64,000 nt of DNA from Wurfbainia villosa (lineage: Eukaryota > Streptophyta > Magnoliopsida > Zingiberales > Zingiberaceae), in assembly GCA_025175895.1 (NCBI GenBank), contig CM046003.1, forward strand, positions 26,557,245 through 26,621,244. The letters run 5' to 3'. Both the position numbers and the translations under genes were made by a program. Under the pieces are notes generated by a model, which was not told where the DNA came from, made no database searches, and was given only the letters and a program-made list of their open reading frames with translations. This document shows positions 1-11,427 of this stretch, piece by piece (the stretch's first letter is position 1; each line of letters opens with the position of its first letter).

Positions 1-304
1 CATATGCAAAGACAATAGGAGATGTAGGATATAAGACTCATGAAATGAAATCAAGTTTAATACATAAAGTCCCTCATGGACTAAACCGGAACAAATTAAA
101 GAACAATCATATGAGATAGAAACTTTAGAGTTTCCAATTAAAACACAGTATCCAAATTGGTCTAGACAATGGGCAGAAAAAAGATTCTGCCTAATTTTTG
201 GAGCATATAACATGTCATGGAGGTACATGACTTGATTACTTTGCAACAATAGATTACAAGTGGCAACCCCTCTCACCTCCACAAATGCTCCATTTCCCAC
301 GTAT
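1..304 (-). pseudogene. Copia polyprotein fragment (protease to GAG-pre), outermost host element
   Basis: Read on the minus strand from about 303 down to 180, this gives a continuous peptide with VGNGAFVEVRGVATCN followed by YAPKIRQNL. That is the usual copia order just after the protease DTGA site: a GNG..V.V..G strand, then the L.YAP.IR.NL motif before the GAG-pre domain. Below about 180 stops and frameshifts accumulate. It is not similar to the protease of elements A-G, so it is a different copia lineage and is the site into which element A inserted. The active-site Asp itself would lie to the right of A, outside the window. Confidence 0.6.
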
Positions 305-1378
305 TGTTGGAGATTCTAGGATCATGCACAATAGAATAAAGTGAATAAAATAATTTTTATTTCATCCCAGACATCCCCTAGGGGCCAGGAATCCTTGCTA
401 TTGACATAATCTCATGTAATGAAAGGAGAAAAGAAGATTCATATCTTCGAGATTCTTATTGAATCTGTCGAAACCACAAGCAAGACCAACGAGCCTTGCC
501 TCTAACAGTATCCATGTCGGGATCACCTGAGACAACTCCTCGAGTAACAAGTTTTTGTCTCCAATTGGTGCTAGCCAATCGGTGGAGACAAGAGAGGGAA
601 AGAGAGAGGAAAAAAAATGGCTACCAAGGAAGAAAACCTAAGATTACAACATTTACCTCCAAGGATTATCAAGGGATCTATTTATAGATATCTTGATTAG
701 GGCATCTTAGGAGGCTTAAATGGAATCTATCTTTCCATAATTAAGATAAAAATAACCCAGGAAATTTCCATAAGAGAAATATCCAAAAACGGTGGAGCCG
801 TGATACGACTATGTGTTTTACACACGGTCAACGGTGCCAAAAAGGCATAGCTGTGCTATGACACATGGCTAGCTACGTGTCCTTCTGGGCACAACCCAGA
901 CTTTGGCCATTTTTGGCCAGAGCCAAGTAGAGCCCGTTCTTGGTAAGGCACGATCGTGTGAGGCTCTGTACGGTCTGTTTAACTTCATTTAGGTGCGATT
1001 TGGCTATGCTAAGTCTGACATGGCCATAGGAGGTTACATAGCCTTTGTTTTGCACCTTCTTGGCCTGGTCCAACCAGATACATCTTCTCTCTCACTGAGA
1101 ATCTTATTCTCAGACTTGTTTCATGTCTCTAGATCACCTGTATTGCATGTGACCCAATTGGTTTTTGGCTATGTTGGCCATTCATAATTAACCCCTTAAT
1201 TATGAATAGATCATGAGTGACACCTAATAGTACATCATGACCCCAAATTGACAGGAAAGTCTAAATCGACTCCATAACATTTCTGAACCCTTCAACAACT
1301 ACAATTGTTCGTGCCTTGTTTTTTTCACTCATCCTATACCCACTTGGTTCAGGATATGGTCAATGTGTTCGTCCCTAC

Positions 1379-3292
1379 TGAAGGGTTTTACTTATCGAGT
1401 CCGTGAGGGGAAACTTCGCTTCCCACTTCACCTTGGTCGTTTTTTCATGGCGATCCCATCGATGTCCCCAGATTAAAAAATTTAATCCTAGACAAAAAGG
1501 ATTGCCCAAACAACCAAGTCATCGTCGTGCTATTCGTTTAGAGAGGTCACTTGAACAAACTAGTTGTTCAAGCGACCATCCTCTATTCTACAAGTAGCCG
1601 CGGAATAGACGATGTCCGGATCGCCGGTTTTTGTATTTATGTTCGGGATCCAAGTATTATTTAACCATATACAGATTTATATCATGCTCATAGTTGAAAA
1701 ACAAAAACAAGCAAGTAACAAAAGGAGAAAGAAGAATAGGTATACCTCTCAATCTTCTAATGTATGACCTTCCTCCTTTTGGACATCGTGTGGGCGACGA
1801 TCTACCAAAAGTCGAAGAACCTAGATCGCAAATCTTCCTTCCTTGCTCTTCCAAAGCAAAAGGAAGAATAGAAACAAGGTTCTTCTCCTCCCTAAAACCA
1901 ACCAACAAGGAACAAAATAATTCCTTGCCACCGGCCAACTAGGAGGAGGAGAAGATGATGGAAAACAACCAAGACACCAAGGGAAGCCCTATATCTTGTT
2001 TCCACCACCTAAGGAGAAGGAGAAGAGAGGCTTGGCCGCCGGCCAAAGGCTGGAAGAGGGTTGGAAAACAAGCTGGATGCCGGCCACCTTGAAGGAAGAA
2101 GAAGAAAAGGAATTACCTTCCTTATTTGGTGCCGCCCAAGCCTAAACCCTAATTCCTAATCCCTTGCCACCAACTCCAAAAACCCTAGCTCTCTTGATGT
2201 GTTTTTCACGCCAACCCCATGCCCTCCTTTTATAGAGTTAGGGATAAGTCATGAATTAATCTCCTCCATTGGTTCTAGGGATTTAATCTCAATCGTCGGA
2301 TCTAGAGATTTAATCTCAACCGTCAGATCTTAGAGATTTAATCTCTACCTATGGATATTAGAGTTTTGTTTCTATCCATTGGATCTAAGCTTCATGAGGT
2401 GTTAATAGGCTACATTAGGGACTATGAGGAGGAGTTGGATCTTGGCCACCCATGGATCAAGCCCACATAAAGTCCGATCCACTAATGATGATCCAATCCA
2501 CTAAAGGATCATCATTGATCTACCTCACCAACCCCCATATGATAATATGGGCTCCATATATTATTTGTACATTTTCTCCCCATGTTTAAGATCTCGAATG
2601 TCCATCGATTAATTAATTTACTGACCATTAATTAATCAACATCTAACTCCATGAGTAGTACCACTCAACCTTTTCATCATGCCGGATCAAGTCCACCTGC
2701 AGGGTTTACATGATGAACCTTATGAGCTCCTCAAGGGGACATCATCATCCTAATATATAGGACACGGTTTCCTCTTATAATCAACGATACACCATATAAA
2801 TAATATCATCTCCTAACTTACCGAGTTTATCGATTTAATCTATAAATCTCGCCCATTGGTAAATCAAAGAGATGAATACTAAGTATATGTGCCCGTTATT
2901 ATATCAGGATTAAGAGAATATACTAAATAATATCTGAGGTCCAATTCGATTATGTAGTCAACAATAAATCGAATCACCTCTAAGTCGGTCCTGCTTAATA
3001 CACACAAAGTGCACTAGTGTGATTCTATGGTCAAGACAAACCAATACCAAATCACACTACAACCATTCCGATGGTTTGTCCAAAGCCATCTCGGTTGTGA
3101 GCCTTTACTTATACTTTTCAAGGAGCCGATAACATGATCTCCCGTGTGACACCACACACCATGTTATCTACAATGTAAAGTATTAGACAATATTGCATAA
3201 CCATAAAAATATGCAAACAATGATCATGTGATTCTTATTTCAAAATAAAGATGTTTATACAAAAGATAGACTTTTCAGTATACATCCCTACA
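1379..3292 (-). mobile_element. Solo LTR of the C-type family
   Basis: A 1914 bp LTR in minus orientation with no internal region. Its right end, read in reverse complement, begins like the LTR of C at 8742 (a TGT..GGATGTATACTGAAAAGTC start). Its left end is the diverged counterpart of the ACCCTACA terminus of C. It is flanked by the 5 bp repeat CCTAC at 1374-1378 and 3293-3297, and the uninterrupted sequence exists in B near 5480-5490. The structure indicates LTR-LTR recombination that removed the body of the element. Confidence 0.85.
2264..2365 (-). repeat. U3 tandem units in the solo LTR (about 4 copies)
   Basis: About four units of 26-27 bp containing GAGATTAAATC and CGACGGTT-like cores on the minus strand. 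They lie just upstream of the LTR TATA-like stretch. They are orthologous to the arrays at 25186-25287 (4 units) and 11020-11324 (about 12 units). Confidence 0.7.
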
Positions 3293-4057
3293 CCTACTAA
3301 GCTGACTACGTCACACTTAGCCCAAGTTAGTTTTTTTATCCTGTGGATTCAAGTTACTCCTGTATGTTCCCAAGAAGACCATCTTCTTAACATGTTTGCT
3401 TTGGCTAGAGACTTCTGAGTAATAATCTTAACAAGAGGCCTAGGGTATACATCTCCTTTATCAAAAGTGGTGAATCCTTTGTGGGCTATTCAATTACCTT
3501 TAATTACTTTGGCTTATACCCATTCATCTCGGAGTTACACCTCCTATGGAGATGACTGCGAAGAACTCAAAGTATAAGGAACCATGACCAAGATGACTTG
3601 AATACCTCAAGTCTAAGGAAGCTCGCACTCAAGCTGCAATGAGATCTTCAACGACATATAGAACCATATGAAGTCTCATAGCAAGTCATTCCAATGAATT
3701 AGTTACAATAATTAACATCCACATGTTCACTCTCAACATCCCTATGCTTCCATTCAGTGAGTACCGAATGCTTGGATAAACCAAAGAGCATAACATGTGC
3801 TAGTCTCACTGAATCGATGATGTCCAATCTCATCAATTCATTGACTAGGAATAGTTTCAATACTTACATGATTACACATGATAAGATACCCACTAATTGT
3901 GATCCAATCATAATTTTTTTCATGCCATGTATCGTATTGTGGACTTCAGCACATGAGTTTAAGATCCAATCAAATACATAGATAATGTATACTGAAATAG
4001 TAAATTTTATTAATAACTTCTTAGACGATTGCCTTATGACACCTCTCAATTGCATCT

Positions 4058-4072
4058 AACTCCCACTTGGCC
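4058..4072 (-). other. Polypurine tract of element A
   Basis: On the minus strand the sequence reads GGCCAAGTGGGAGTT directly before the 3' LTR. This is the plus-strand primer site in copia elements. The same motif is found before the LTRs of B, E, F and G. Confidence 0.75.
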
Positions 4073-4408
4073 TACAACCAATCACCTTGGTATCTAATAC
4101 CATAGGCCTCTATATGCCTCTCAAACTTTTCTTGGGGAAGAGGCTTTGTCAAGGGATTTGCTAGATTCTTATCGCTAGGAACTTTCTCTATTTGTGCGTC
4201 TCTTCTACCTATGATCTCTTTGATCAGATGGTGACGACATAGTACGTGCTTAGATCGCTGATGAGACCGTGGTTCCTTCGCTTGTGCAATGGCACCATTG
4301 TTGTCACAGTAAACTGGTAATGCTTCAATAATGCTCGAAACTACTTCAAGTTCAGTAATGAACTTCTTGATCAAGATCGCCTTCTTTGCTGCTTTAGAAG
4401 CTGCAATG
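4072..4408 (-). pseudogene. RNase H C-terminal part of element A
   Basis: An uninterrupted 100-residue frame ending at the polyprotein stop. It contains YCDNNGAIAQAKEP, the third catalytic Asp region of copia RNase H, and the closing motif LANPLTKPLPQEKF. The upstream end is cut at CAATG (4404-4408), the target site of element B. The protein continues at 56966 on the other side of B with the KAEY-type region. This is the cleanest C-terminus of any element here. Confidence 0.85.
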
Positions 4409-6242
4409 TGTTGGAGATTCCGAGATCATGCTCAGAAGAATAAGCGAATAAAAATAATTTTTATTATATCCCAGACATTCCTTGGGGGCCAAGAAAATTT
4501 GTTTTGACATAATTGTATGAAAAACACACAATGAGAAGGAAAAGATATACCTTCAGAATTCTTTTGAATCCGCTGAAACCACAAGCAAGACCAACAGGCC
4601 TTGCCTCTATCAGTATCCACATCAGGATCACTTGAGACAACTCCTAGAGCAGCAAGTCTTTGTCTCCGATTGGTGCTAGCCAACCGACGGAGACAAGGGA
4701 AGAGGAGAGAGCAACGACGACTACCAAGGGAGAAAACCTAAAACAAAACCTTAGCCAAAGATTATCAAGAGATATATTTATATATCACTTGATTAGGTCA
4801 TCTTAGGAGGATTAAATGGGACATATCTTACCATAATTATCCCATAATTAAGGTAAGAACAACCCAGGAAATTTCTATAAAGAGAAATCTCCAAAATCGG
4901 CGGAACCGTGACACAACCATGTGGATTCACATGGCCTGGCCATGCCAAAAGAAACGGCTGTGCCAGGACACACTGCGTGGTCGTGTGTCCTTCTGAGCAC
5001 AACCCAATTCAGCCATTTTTCCGCCTGAAGCAAGGCACTGCCTGTACCAAGTTAGGCACGACCGTGTGAGGCTCTGTATGGTCAGTTTAACTTAGTTTCG
5101 GTGCGATATGGCCATGCTAAGTCCAACAAAGCCATAGGACATTCCATAGCCTCCGTTTCACACCCCCTTGGTCTGGTCCAACCAGACATATCCTCTCTCA
5201 ACGAGAATCTCATTTTAAGACTTGTTTTACATCTCGAGATCACCCGTAGTGTGTGAGACCCAATAGGTTCCCGGTTATGTTGGCCATTTATAATTAACCC
5301 CTTAATTATGAATAGATCATGAGTGTCACCTAGCAGTACATCATGACTCCCAATTGGCTGAAAAGTCTAAATCGACTTGAGAACATTTTCTGAACCCTTC
5401 AGCAGCTTCAGTTGTTCGTTCCATGTTCCTTTCACTCATCCTATACCCACTTGGTTTAGGACATGGTCTCTATGTTCGTCCCCACTAGGCTGACTACGTA
5501 CCTAGCCCAAGTTAATTTTGTTGTCCTATGGATTCAAGTTACTCCTACATGTTTCCAAGAAGACCATCTTCTTAACATGTTTACTCTGGCCAGAGATTTC
5601 TGAGTAACAATCCTGACAAGAGGTCTAGGGTATACATCTTCTTTATCAGGAGTGGTGAATCCTCTGTAGGACATTCAAACACCTTTGATAACTTTGACTT
5701 ATACCCAATCATCCCGGAGTTACACCTACTATGTAGATGGATGCGAAGAAGTCAAAGTACAAGTCACCATGATCAAGGTGACTTGAATACCTCAAGTCTA
5801 AGGAAGCTCGCATTCAAGCTGCAATGAGATCTTCAACGACATATAGAACCTTATGAAGTCTCATAGCAGGTCACTCCAATGAACTAGTTACCATAACTAG
5901 CATCCACATGTTCACTCTCAGCATCCCTATGCTTCCATTCAGTGAGTACCGAATGCTTGGATAAACCAAGGAGCATAACATGTGCTAGTCTCATAGAATT
6001 GATGATATTCAATCTCATCAATTCATCGACTAGGGATAGTTTCAATACTTACATATTTACACATGATGAGATACCCACTAATTGTGATCCAATCACAATT
6101 TCTCTCATGCTATGCATCGTATTGTAGTCTTCAGTATATGAGTTTAAGATCCAATCAAATACATAGATAATGTATACTCAAATAGTAAATTTTATTAATA
6201 ACTTCTAAGGCGATTGCCTTAGGACACCTCTCAATTACATCA
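4409..6242 (-). repeat. 3' LTR of element B
   Basis: An 1834 bp LTR that begins TGTTGGAGATTC on the plus strand and ends CAATTACATCA beside the polypurine tract. On the minus strand a TATA-rich stretch near 4770-4790 is the likely core promoter. It shares its first roughly 200 bp (sense) with the LTRs of F and G, which points to a common ancestor of the two families. Confidence 0.85.
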
Positions 6243-6257
6243 AACTCCCACTTGGCC
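6243..6257 (-). other. Polypurine tract of element B
   Basis: GGCCAAGTGGGAGTT on the minus strand, next to the 3' LTR. Confidence 0.75.
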
Positions 6258-7011
6258 TACAACTAATCGCCTTGGTATATAATACCATAGGCCTCTATAT
6301 GCCTCTCGAACTTTTCTTGGGGAAGAGGCTTTGTCAAGGGATCTGCTAGATTCCTATCAGTGGGAACTTTCTCTATTTGTACTCTCTTCTACCAATGATC
6401 TCTCTGGTCAGATGGTAACGACATAGTACGTGTTTGGATCGCTGATGAGACCGTGGTTCCTTCGCCTATGCAATGGCGCCATTGTTGTCGCAGTAAACTG
6501 GTAATGCTTCAACAATGCTCGAAACTACTCCAAGTTCAGTAATGAACTTCTTGATCCAGACCGTCTCCTTTGCTGCTTCAGAAGCTGCAATGTACTTTGC
6601 CTTTGTAGTAGAATTAGTAATGGTATCTTGTTTGGAACTCTTCTAACTCACCACACCTCCATTCAAGATGAATATGTATCCAGACTGAGATTTGGAATCA
6701 TCTTTATCTATTTGGAAGCTGGCATCATTATACCCACTTACTACCATATCATCTCCTCCATATACTAAGAACAAATCCTTAGTCTTTCTCAAGTACTTAA
6801 GGATTGTCTTGATAGCCACCCAATGGTCCATACCAGGATCCGACTGGTATCTACTCGTAATGCTCAAAGCGTATGATACATCGGGCCTCGTACATAGCAT
6901 AACATACATGATTGATCCTATAGATGACGCATATGAGATCCGACTCATGCGAATCCTCTCGTCTTCAGTGCGCGGGCACATACACTTCAAAAGGTGAATC
7001 CCATGCCTCAT
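6258..7011 (-). pseudogene. RNase H and RT C-terminal part of element B
   Basis: The 122-residue frame at 7011-6643 carries TRPDVSYAL (RT-RNase H connection) and the first RNase H motif GYNDASF. Downstream, the KAEY motif reads KAKY, so the catalytic Glu is changed to Lys. The YCDNNGAIA motif is followed by a stop where A has Gln (CAG to TAG). A frameshift lies near 6640. The RNase H is therefore dead in at least two ways. Confidence 0.8.
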
Positions 7012-7032
7012 GGGAATAAAACCTTTCTTGGA

Positions 7033-7851
7033 TTATTCTATGCTAAACCGTTTTAGCATTTTGTCTATATATGTAGACTGTGAAAGACCAAGCAACCGAT
7101 TCGATCTATCTCTATAGATCTTAATCCCCAAAATATAGGTTGTTTCTCCCATGTCTTTCATGGAGAACATTTTAGACAACCAGACCTTGACTGTTTGCAA
7201 AATAGGAATATCGTTTCCTATAATTAATATGTCATTGACATACAATACTAAGAACATGACCGCACTCCCACTAACCTTCTTATACACACAGGGCTCCTTA
7301 GGATTTTGTGAGAAATCAAACTGTTTGATTGTCTCATCAAAATGGATATTCCAACTCCTGGATGCTTGCTTCAATCCATAAATGGAACGTTGAAGCTTGC
7401 ATACTTTATTTTTGTCAATGGATGTGAAACCCTCAGGTTGTATCATATATACATCTTCAGACAGGTTTCCATTAAGGAAAGCTATTTTCACATCCATCTG
7501 TCATATCTCATAATCAAAATGAGCTGCCATGGCTAGGAGTATTCGAATGGATTTAAGCATAGCTACTAGTGAAAAGGTTTCATCATAGTCAACACCTTGC
7601 CTTTGACGATAGCCTTTTGTCACTAATCTAGCTTTATAGGTAATAATATTACCATCCATGTCGATTTTCTTCTTGAAAACCCACTTGCACCCTATAGGTG
7701 TTATGCCTTGGGGTGGGTTTACCAAGTTCCAAACCTGGTTTTCATACATGGAATCCATTTCTGATCTCATGGCTATTAGCCATCTATCCCTGTTTGAACT
7801 ATTCAGTGCCTCTTCGTAATTAGTAGGTTCCTCATCATATATGAGCAACAA
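7033..7851 (-). pseudogene. Reverse transcriptase core of element B
   Basis: Two abutting pieces in the minus direction. 7851-7501 gives the copia RT N-terminal signature VWNLV..P..I.PIGCKWVFKKK and YKARLVTKGY. It is followed by an in-frame TGA where the family has Trp (DYEIWQMDV). 7497-7033 continues with MDVKIAFLNGNL, IYGLKQASRSW and the catalytic loop. The loop reads LYVNDI where the family has LYVDD, so one of the two catalytic Asp residues is Asn. Not a working enzyme. Confidence 0.85.
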
Positions 7852-7894
7852 GTCATTAGATTCACTTATGAGAAATCCATATCTCTCAGGAATC

Positions 7895-8741
7895 CTACGT
7901 GCATGTTCTACTAGATCTACGAGGAGGTGGTGTATTATCAGGTTTAGCTATTACCTCATCCGAATGAGTAATCAGTTGTGGTTCTTGACTAGGCATCTCT
8001 TCTGTGTCTACCGGAGCCTCTTGAACTACACTTAATTCAACCTCACTCCCACTGTTTACCTGTAAGAGAAACTCCTCTAGGAATACAGCATGCCTTGAAA
8101 CAAACACCTTTTGTTCCAAGGGATGATAGAATTGGTATCCCCTCGTTTCCTTAGGGTAACCAATAAATAGACACTAATCAGACTTAGCCTCCAGCTTGTC
8201 TGATACTGTCCTCTTCACATAAGCAGGAAAACCCCATATCTTCAAATAAGATAAATGAGGTTTTCTACCTTTCCACATCGCATATGGAGTAGTAGAGATT
8301 GCCTTAGTCGGGACTCTATTTAACAAGTAAACAACAGCCTCGAGTGCGTAACTCCAAAAGGTTTTTGAAAGACTTGCATGCTGCATCATTGACCTAATGA
8401 TCCAACATGAGTCTAGTCCAGTGGCTCATCTCGATCTCCTACAAATAAAGACAAATTTTGCATATAAGTCCAAAATATAAGAGAATTTACAATTAGGTCC
8501 AAAAAATGATCCAACTCATAAAACATGCAAATAATCAACAATTAAACACATGAGAGGATTAAAACGGTGATATTAAGGACCAAAATAATACAACAAAATG
8601 GTAGTTATCACCTAACCATGTTCAATAAGGTTCGGTTTCACCTTTTAGCCACACCATTATGTTGCAGCATGTAAGGTGGAGTCCTTTGGGACAAGATGCC
8701 ATTGCCCCTTAGATAATCTTAAAAGTCTTGGCATAAGTATT
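7895..8741 (-). pseudogene. Integrase C-terminal half and linker of element B
   Basis: Minus-strand pieces: 8389-8174 with YALEAVVYLLNRVPTKAI and the WG.PAYVKRTVSDKLEAKSD motif, and 8119-7895 with the Pro/Ser-rich linker before RT. Near 8690-8635 the QHNGV motif reads QHNGVAKR; the third catalytic residue Glu of the DDE triad is replaced by Lys. A 218 bp insertion (8398-8615) splits the domain. The piece ends at GTATT (8737-8741), the target of element C; the rest of integrase continues at 33547. Confidence 0.75.
8398..8615. mobile_element. Unclassified 218 bp insertion with ACCTAA duplication
   Basis: It is absent from the matching integrase positions of F and G, where the text runs straight through. 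The 6 bp repeat ACCTAA stands at 8392-8397 and 8610-8615. I see no terminal inverted repeat, no poly-A tail and no coding frame. It could be a short MITE or other non-autonomous element with eroded ends. Confidence 0.5.
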
Positions 8742-9219
8742 TGTTGGGATGTATACTGAAAAGTCTATCTTTTGTATGAACATCTTTATTTTGAAATAAG
8801 AATCACATGACCATTGTTTACATATTTTTATGGCTATGCATATTGTCTAATACATTACTTTGTAGATAACACGGTGTGTGGTGTCACACGAGAGATCATG
8901 TTATCGGTTCCTTGTGAAGTATAAGTAAAGGTTCACAACCGAGATGGCTTTGGACAAACCATTGGAATGGTTGTGGTGTGATTTGGGATTGGTTTGTCTT
9001 GACCATAGAATCACACTAGTGCACTTCGTGCGTATTGAGCAGGACCGACTTAGAGGTGATTCTTAGTATTCATCTCTTTGATTTACCAATGGGCGAGATT
9101 TATAGATTAAATCGATAGGCTCGGTAAGTTGGGAGATGATATTATTTATATGGTGTGCCGTTGATTATAGGAGGAAACCGTGTCCTATATATTAGGATGA
9201 TGATGTCCCCACTACAACA

Positions 9220-9560
9220 AAAATGACAAAAGACAACACCACAAAGACAACGGTTTTAGGAGAAACCGTTGTCTTTTTGTTAAAAGACAACGGTTTTTGA
9301 CAAAACCGTTGTCTTTGAGCGCCCACATAAAACAAAAGACAACGGTTTACAGTATCCATTGTCGTTGAGCGTATTTTTTTTTTAAAATCAACAACACATT
9401 TTACAACGGTTTTCCAGAACTGTTGTCTTTAAGGTTTTTTTTATCTTAACAACAGTTGGGACAACGGTGCAATCAACCGTTGTCAATGAGAATTTTTTTA
9501 TTGTCGTTGTGATAATATTACAACAGTTTTAAACCGTTGTCAATGAAATTTTAAAAGTTT
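9220..9560. repeat. Left subterminal repeats of element D
   Basis: More than ten copies of a 10-12 bp unit, AGACAACGGTTT or its complement AAACCGTTGTC, often as facing pairs that could fold back. Subterminal repeats of this kind are the transposase-binding zone of CACTA elements (family knowledge). Confidence 0.8.
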
Positions 9561-9882
9561 ATAATACTATTAATACTATTTTATTATTACAATACAATGG
9601 TGAAATTATTTTTTTAATTATTAATACTATTTTTTTTTTAAATTATTGGAAATAAGTTTTTTTTTAAAAAAATTATAAATATATACGTTTACAACAATAT
9701 ATTTAAAAGTTTATATATATTTTTTAAACAATATATTACAATAATATATTTTTTAAAAGTTGTTATATATATTTAAAAATTTATTAGGTTAAATAAATCT
9801 TCCCTAAACTTTTCCGTCGTTCTTACTTTCCGAAAACCTCCGCGGTTCCTACTTCCCAAAAAACCTCCCCCGTTCTTGTACT
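9561..9882. other. AT-rich tract and pyrimidine-rich leader in element D
   Basis: 9561-9790 is almost pure A/T. 9795-9880 is a C/T-rich stretch with two to three imperfect copies of TTCCTACTTCCCAAAAACC. The same leader recurs in H at 58741-58820, so it belongs to the transposon family rather than to the ubiquitin fragment. No coding frame. Confidence 0.55.
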
Positions 9883-10079
9883 ATGTAGATCTCCGTGAAG
9901 ACGCTGACGGGGTGGACGATCATTCTTGAGGTGGAGTCCCCGGACACCATCGATAATGTGAAATCGAAGATCCAGGACAAGGAGGGCTTCCCCCTGGACC
10001 AGCAGCAATTCATCTTCGCTGGGAAGCAGCTTGAGGGCGGACGCATTCTCGCAGACTAACACCCAAAAGGAGTTCACCC
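9883..10079 (+). pseudogene. Captured ubiquitin fragment (5' part of a ubiquitin-S27a gene)
   Basis: Starting at ATG 9883 the frame reads M, stop, then ISVKTLTGWTIILEVES, DTIDN, KIQDKEG, DQQ, IFAGKQLEGGR and LAD. This follows ubiquitin residues 1-58 with substitutions such as K11W and P37F-type changes. The second codon is a stop (CAG to TAG). After LAD a small indel disrupts the TyrAsn codons. The fragment is cut at CACCC (10075-10079) by element E; it resumes at 19192 with ubiquitin C-terminus and ribosomal protein S27a sequence. In plants this fusion supplies ubiquitin and a 40S subunit protein. This copy cannot be translated as such. Confidence 0.85.
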
Positions 10080-11019
10080 TGTTGGAATGTATACTGAAAG
10101 CCTAGCTCTTTTTGAATGAACATTTTATTTTGAAATAAGAATCACATGATCATTGTTTGCATTTTATATATTCATTATATATGTGTGCATATTGTCTAAT
10201 ATTTTACATTGTAGATAACATGGTGCTTGGTGTGGCACAGAAGATCATGTTATCAGTACCTTGTAAAATATAAGTAAAGGCTCACAACCAAGATGGTTTT
10301 GGACAAACCATTGGTATGGTTGTAGTGTAGCTTGGTATTGTTTTATCTTGAACATAGAGTTACACTAGTACACTTAGGTGTATTGAGTAGGACCGACATA
10401 GAGGTGATTCAATTTAGTACTGACTACATAATTGAATCGGACCTCGGATATTATGTTGTACATGCTCTTAATCCTCATATAATAACGGGCACATGTACTT
10501 AGTATTTATTTCTTTGATTTACCAGTGGGTGAGATTTAGATGGATTAAATCAATATGCCCGGTAAGTTGGGAAATAATATTATTTACATGGTGTGCCGTT
10601 GATTATAGAAGGAAACCGTGTCCTATATATTAGGTTGATGATGTCCCCTTGAGGAGCTCATAAGGTTCATCATGTAAACCCAGCTGGTTGACTTAGTCAA
10701 CATGATGATAAGGTTGAGTGTTACTACTCGAGGAATTAGATGTTAATTGATTGATGGTCAGTAAATCAATTAATTGACGGACATTCGATATCTTAAACAC
10801 GGGGAGATTAATGTACAAATAATATATGGAGCCCATATTGATTTATGAGGTAGTTCAATGATGATCCTCTAGTGGAATGGAACATCATTGATGGATCAGT
10901 TTGTGTGGTTCCGATCCATCGGGTGGCCAAGACCCAACTCCTCCTTATGGTCCCTATCGTAGCCTAATATAATCCTTGTGAAGTCTAGATCCAAGAATGT
11001 AAAACAAAACCTAGAACCA

Positions 11020-11324
11020 ACGGTTGGGATTAAATCCCTAGATCCGATGGTTGGATGAAACTCTAGAACCAACGGTTGGGATTAAATCCCTAGATCCGAT
11101 GGTTAGGATGAAATCCTAGAATCGACAGTTGGGATTAAATCCCTAGATCCGACGGTTGGGATAAAACCCTAGATTAGACGGTTGGGATGAAACCTTAGAT
11201 CCGACGGTTAGGATGAAATCCTAGATCTGACGGTTGGGATTAAACCCTAGATCCGACGGTTGGGATAAAACCCTAAATCCGACGGTGGAGATTAAATCCC
11301 TAGATCCGACGGTGGAGATTAAAG
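11020..11324 (+). repeat. U3 tandem array, about 12 units of 25-27 bp
   Basis: The unit is CGGTTGGGATTAAATCCC plus about 8 bp of TAGATCCGA. Each unit holds a dyad (GGGATT.AATCCC) and a CGGTTG core that fits the plant MYB consensus CNGTTR. The array ends 18 bp upstream of the TATA box. C and the solo LTR have only about four units. Confidence 0.8.
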
Positions 11325-11342
11325 GAGGCTTAAGCCTAATTC

Positions 11343-11350
11343 TATAAATA
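11343..11350 (+). promoter_or_regulatory. TATA box of the 5' LTR of E
   Basis: TATAAATA, directly after the U3 array and before the GC-rich leader. Transcription would start about 30 bp downstream, near 11375. Confidence 0.6.
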
Positions 11351-11389
11351 GGGGGCTTAGGCTTGGGCGGCAAGAATGTTTTTTGGAAT

Positions 11390-11427
11390 TAGGGTTTGGC
11401 TCTTGGAGAGGTGGGCGGCTAGGGTTT
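11390..11427 (+). promoter_or_regulatory. Two telo-box-like motifs downstream of the TATA box
   Basis: TAGGGTTT at 11390-11397 and again at 11420-11427. The same motif is found at the same place in C (25361), F (36240, 43326) and, in the other orientation, G (about 45971-45990). Confidence 0.5.

Larger units (their letters stand above)
305..4057 (-). repeat. 3' LTR of element A, split by a solo LTR
   Basis: It starts TGTTGGAGATTC on the plus strand and ends next to the polypurine tract at 4058. It aligns end to end with the LTRs at 4409-6242 and 55165-56965 once the solo LTR at 1379-3292 and one TSD copy are removed, leaving 1834 bp. The small ORFs inside it do not match any protein and lie in LTR sequence. 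Confidence 0.85.

Noticed and set aside
4072..6242. A and B as one tandem element with three LTRs from unequal recombination
   Set aside because: The CAATG duplication at 4404-4408 and 56966-56970 and the RNase H text that continues across it show B inserted in A instead.
9220..9560. Regularly repeated ACAACGG units that could look like a CRISPR array
   Set aside because: Units are 10-12 bp, in both orientations, without spacers of constant length, next to CACTA ends in a plant sequence.
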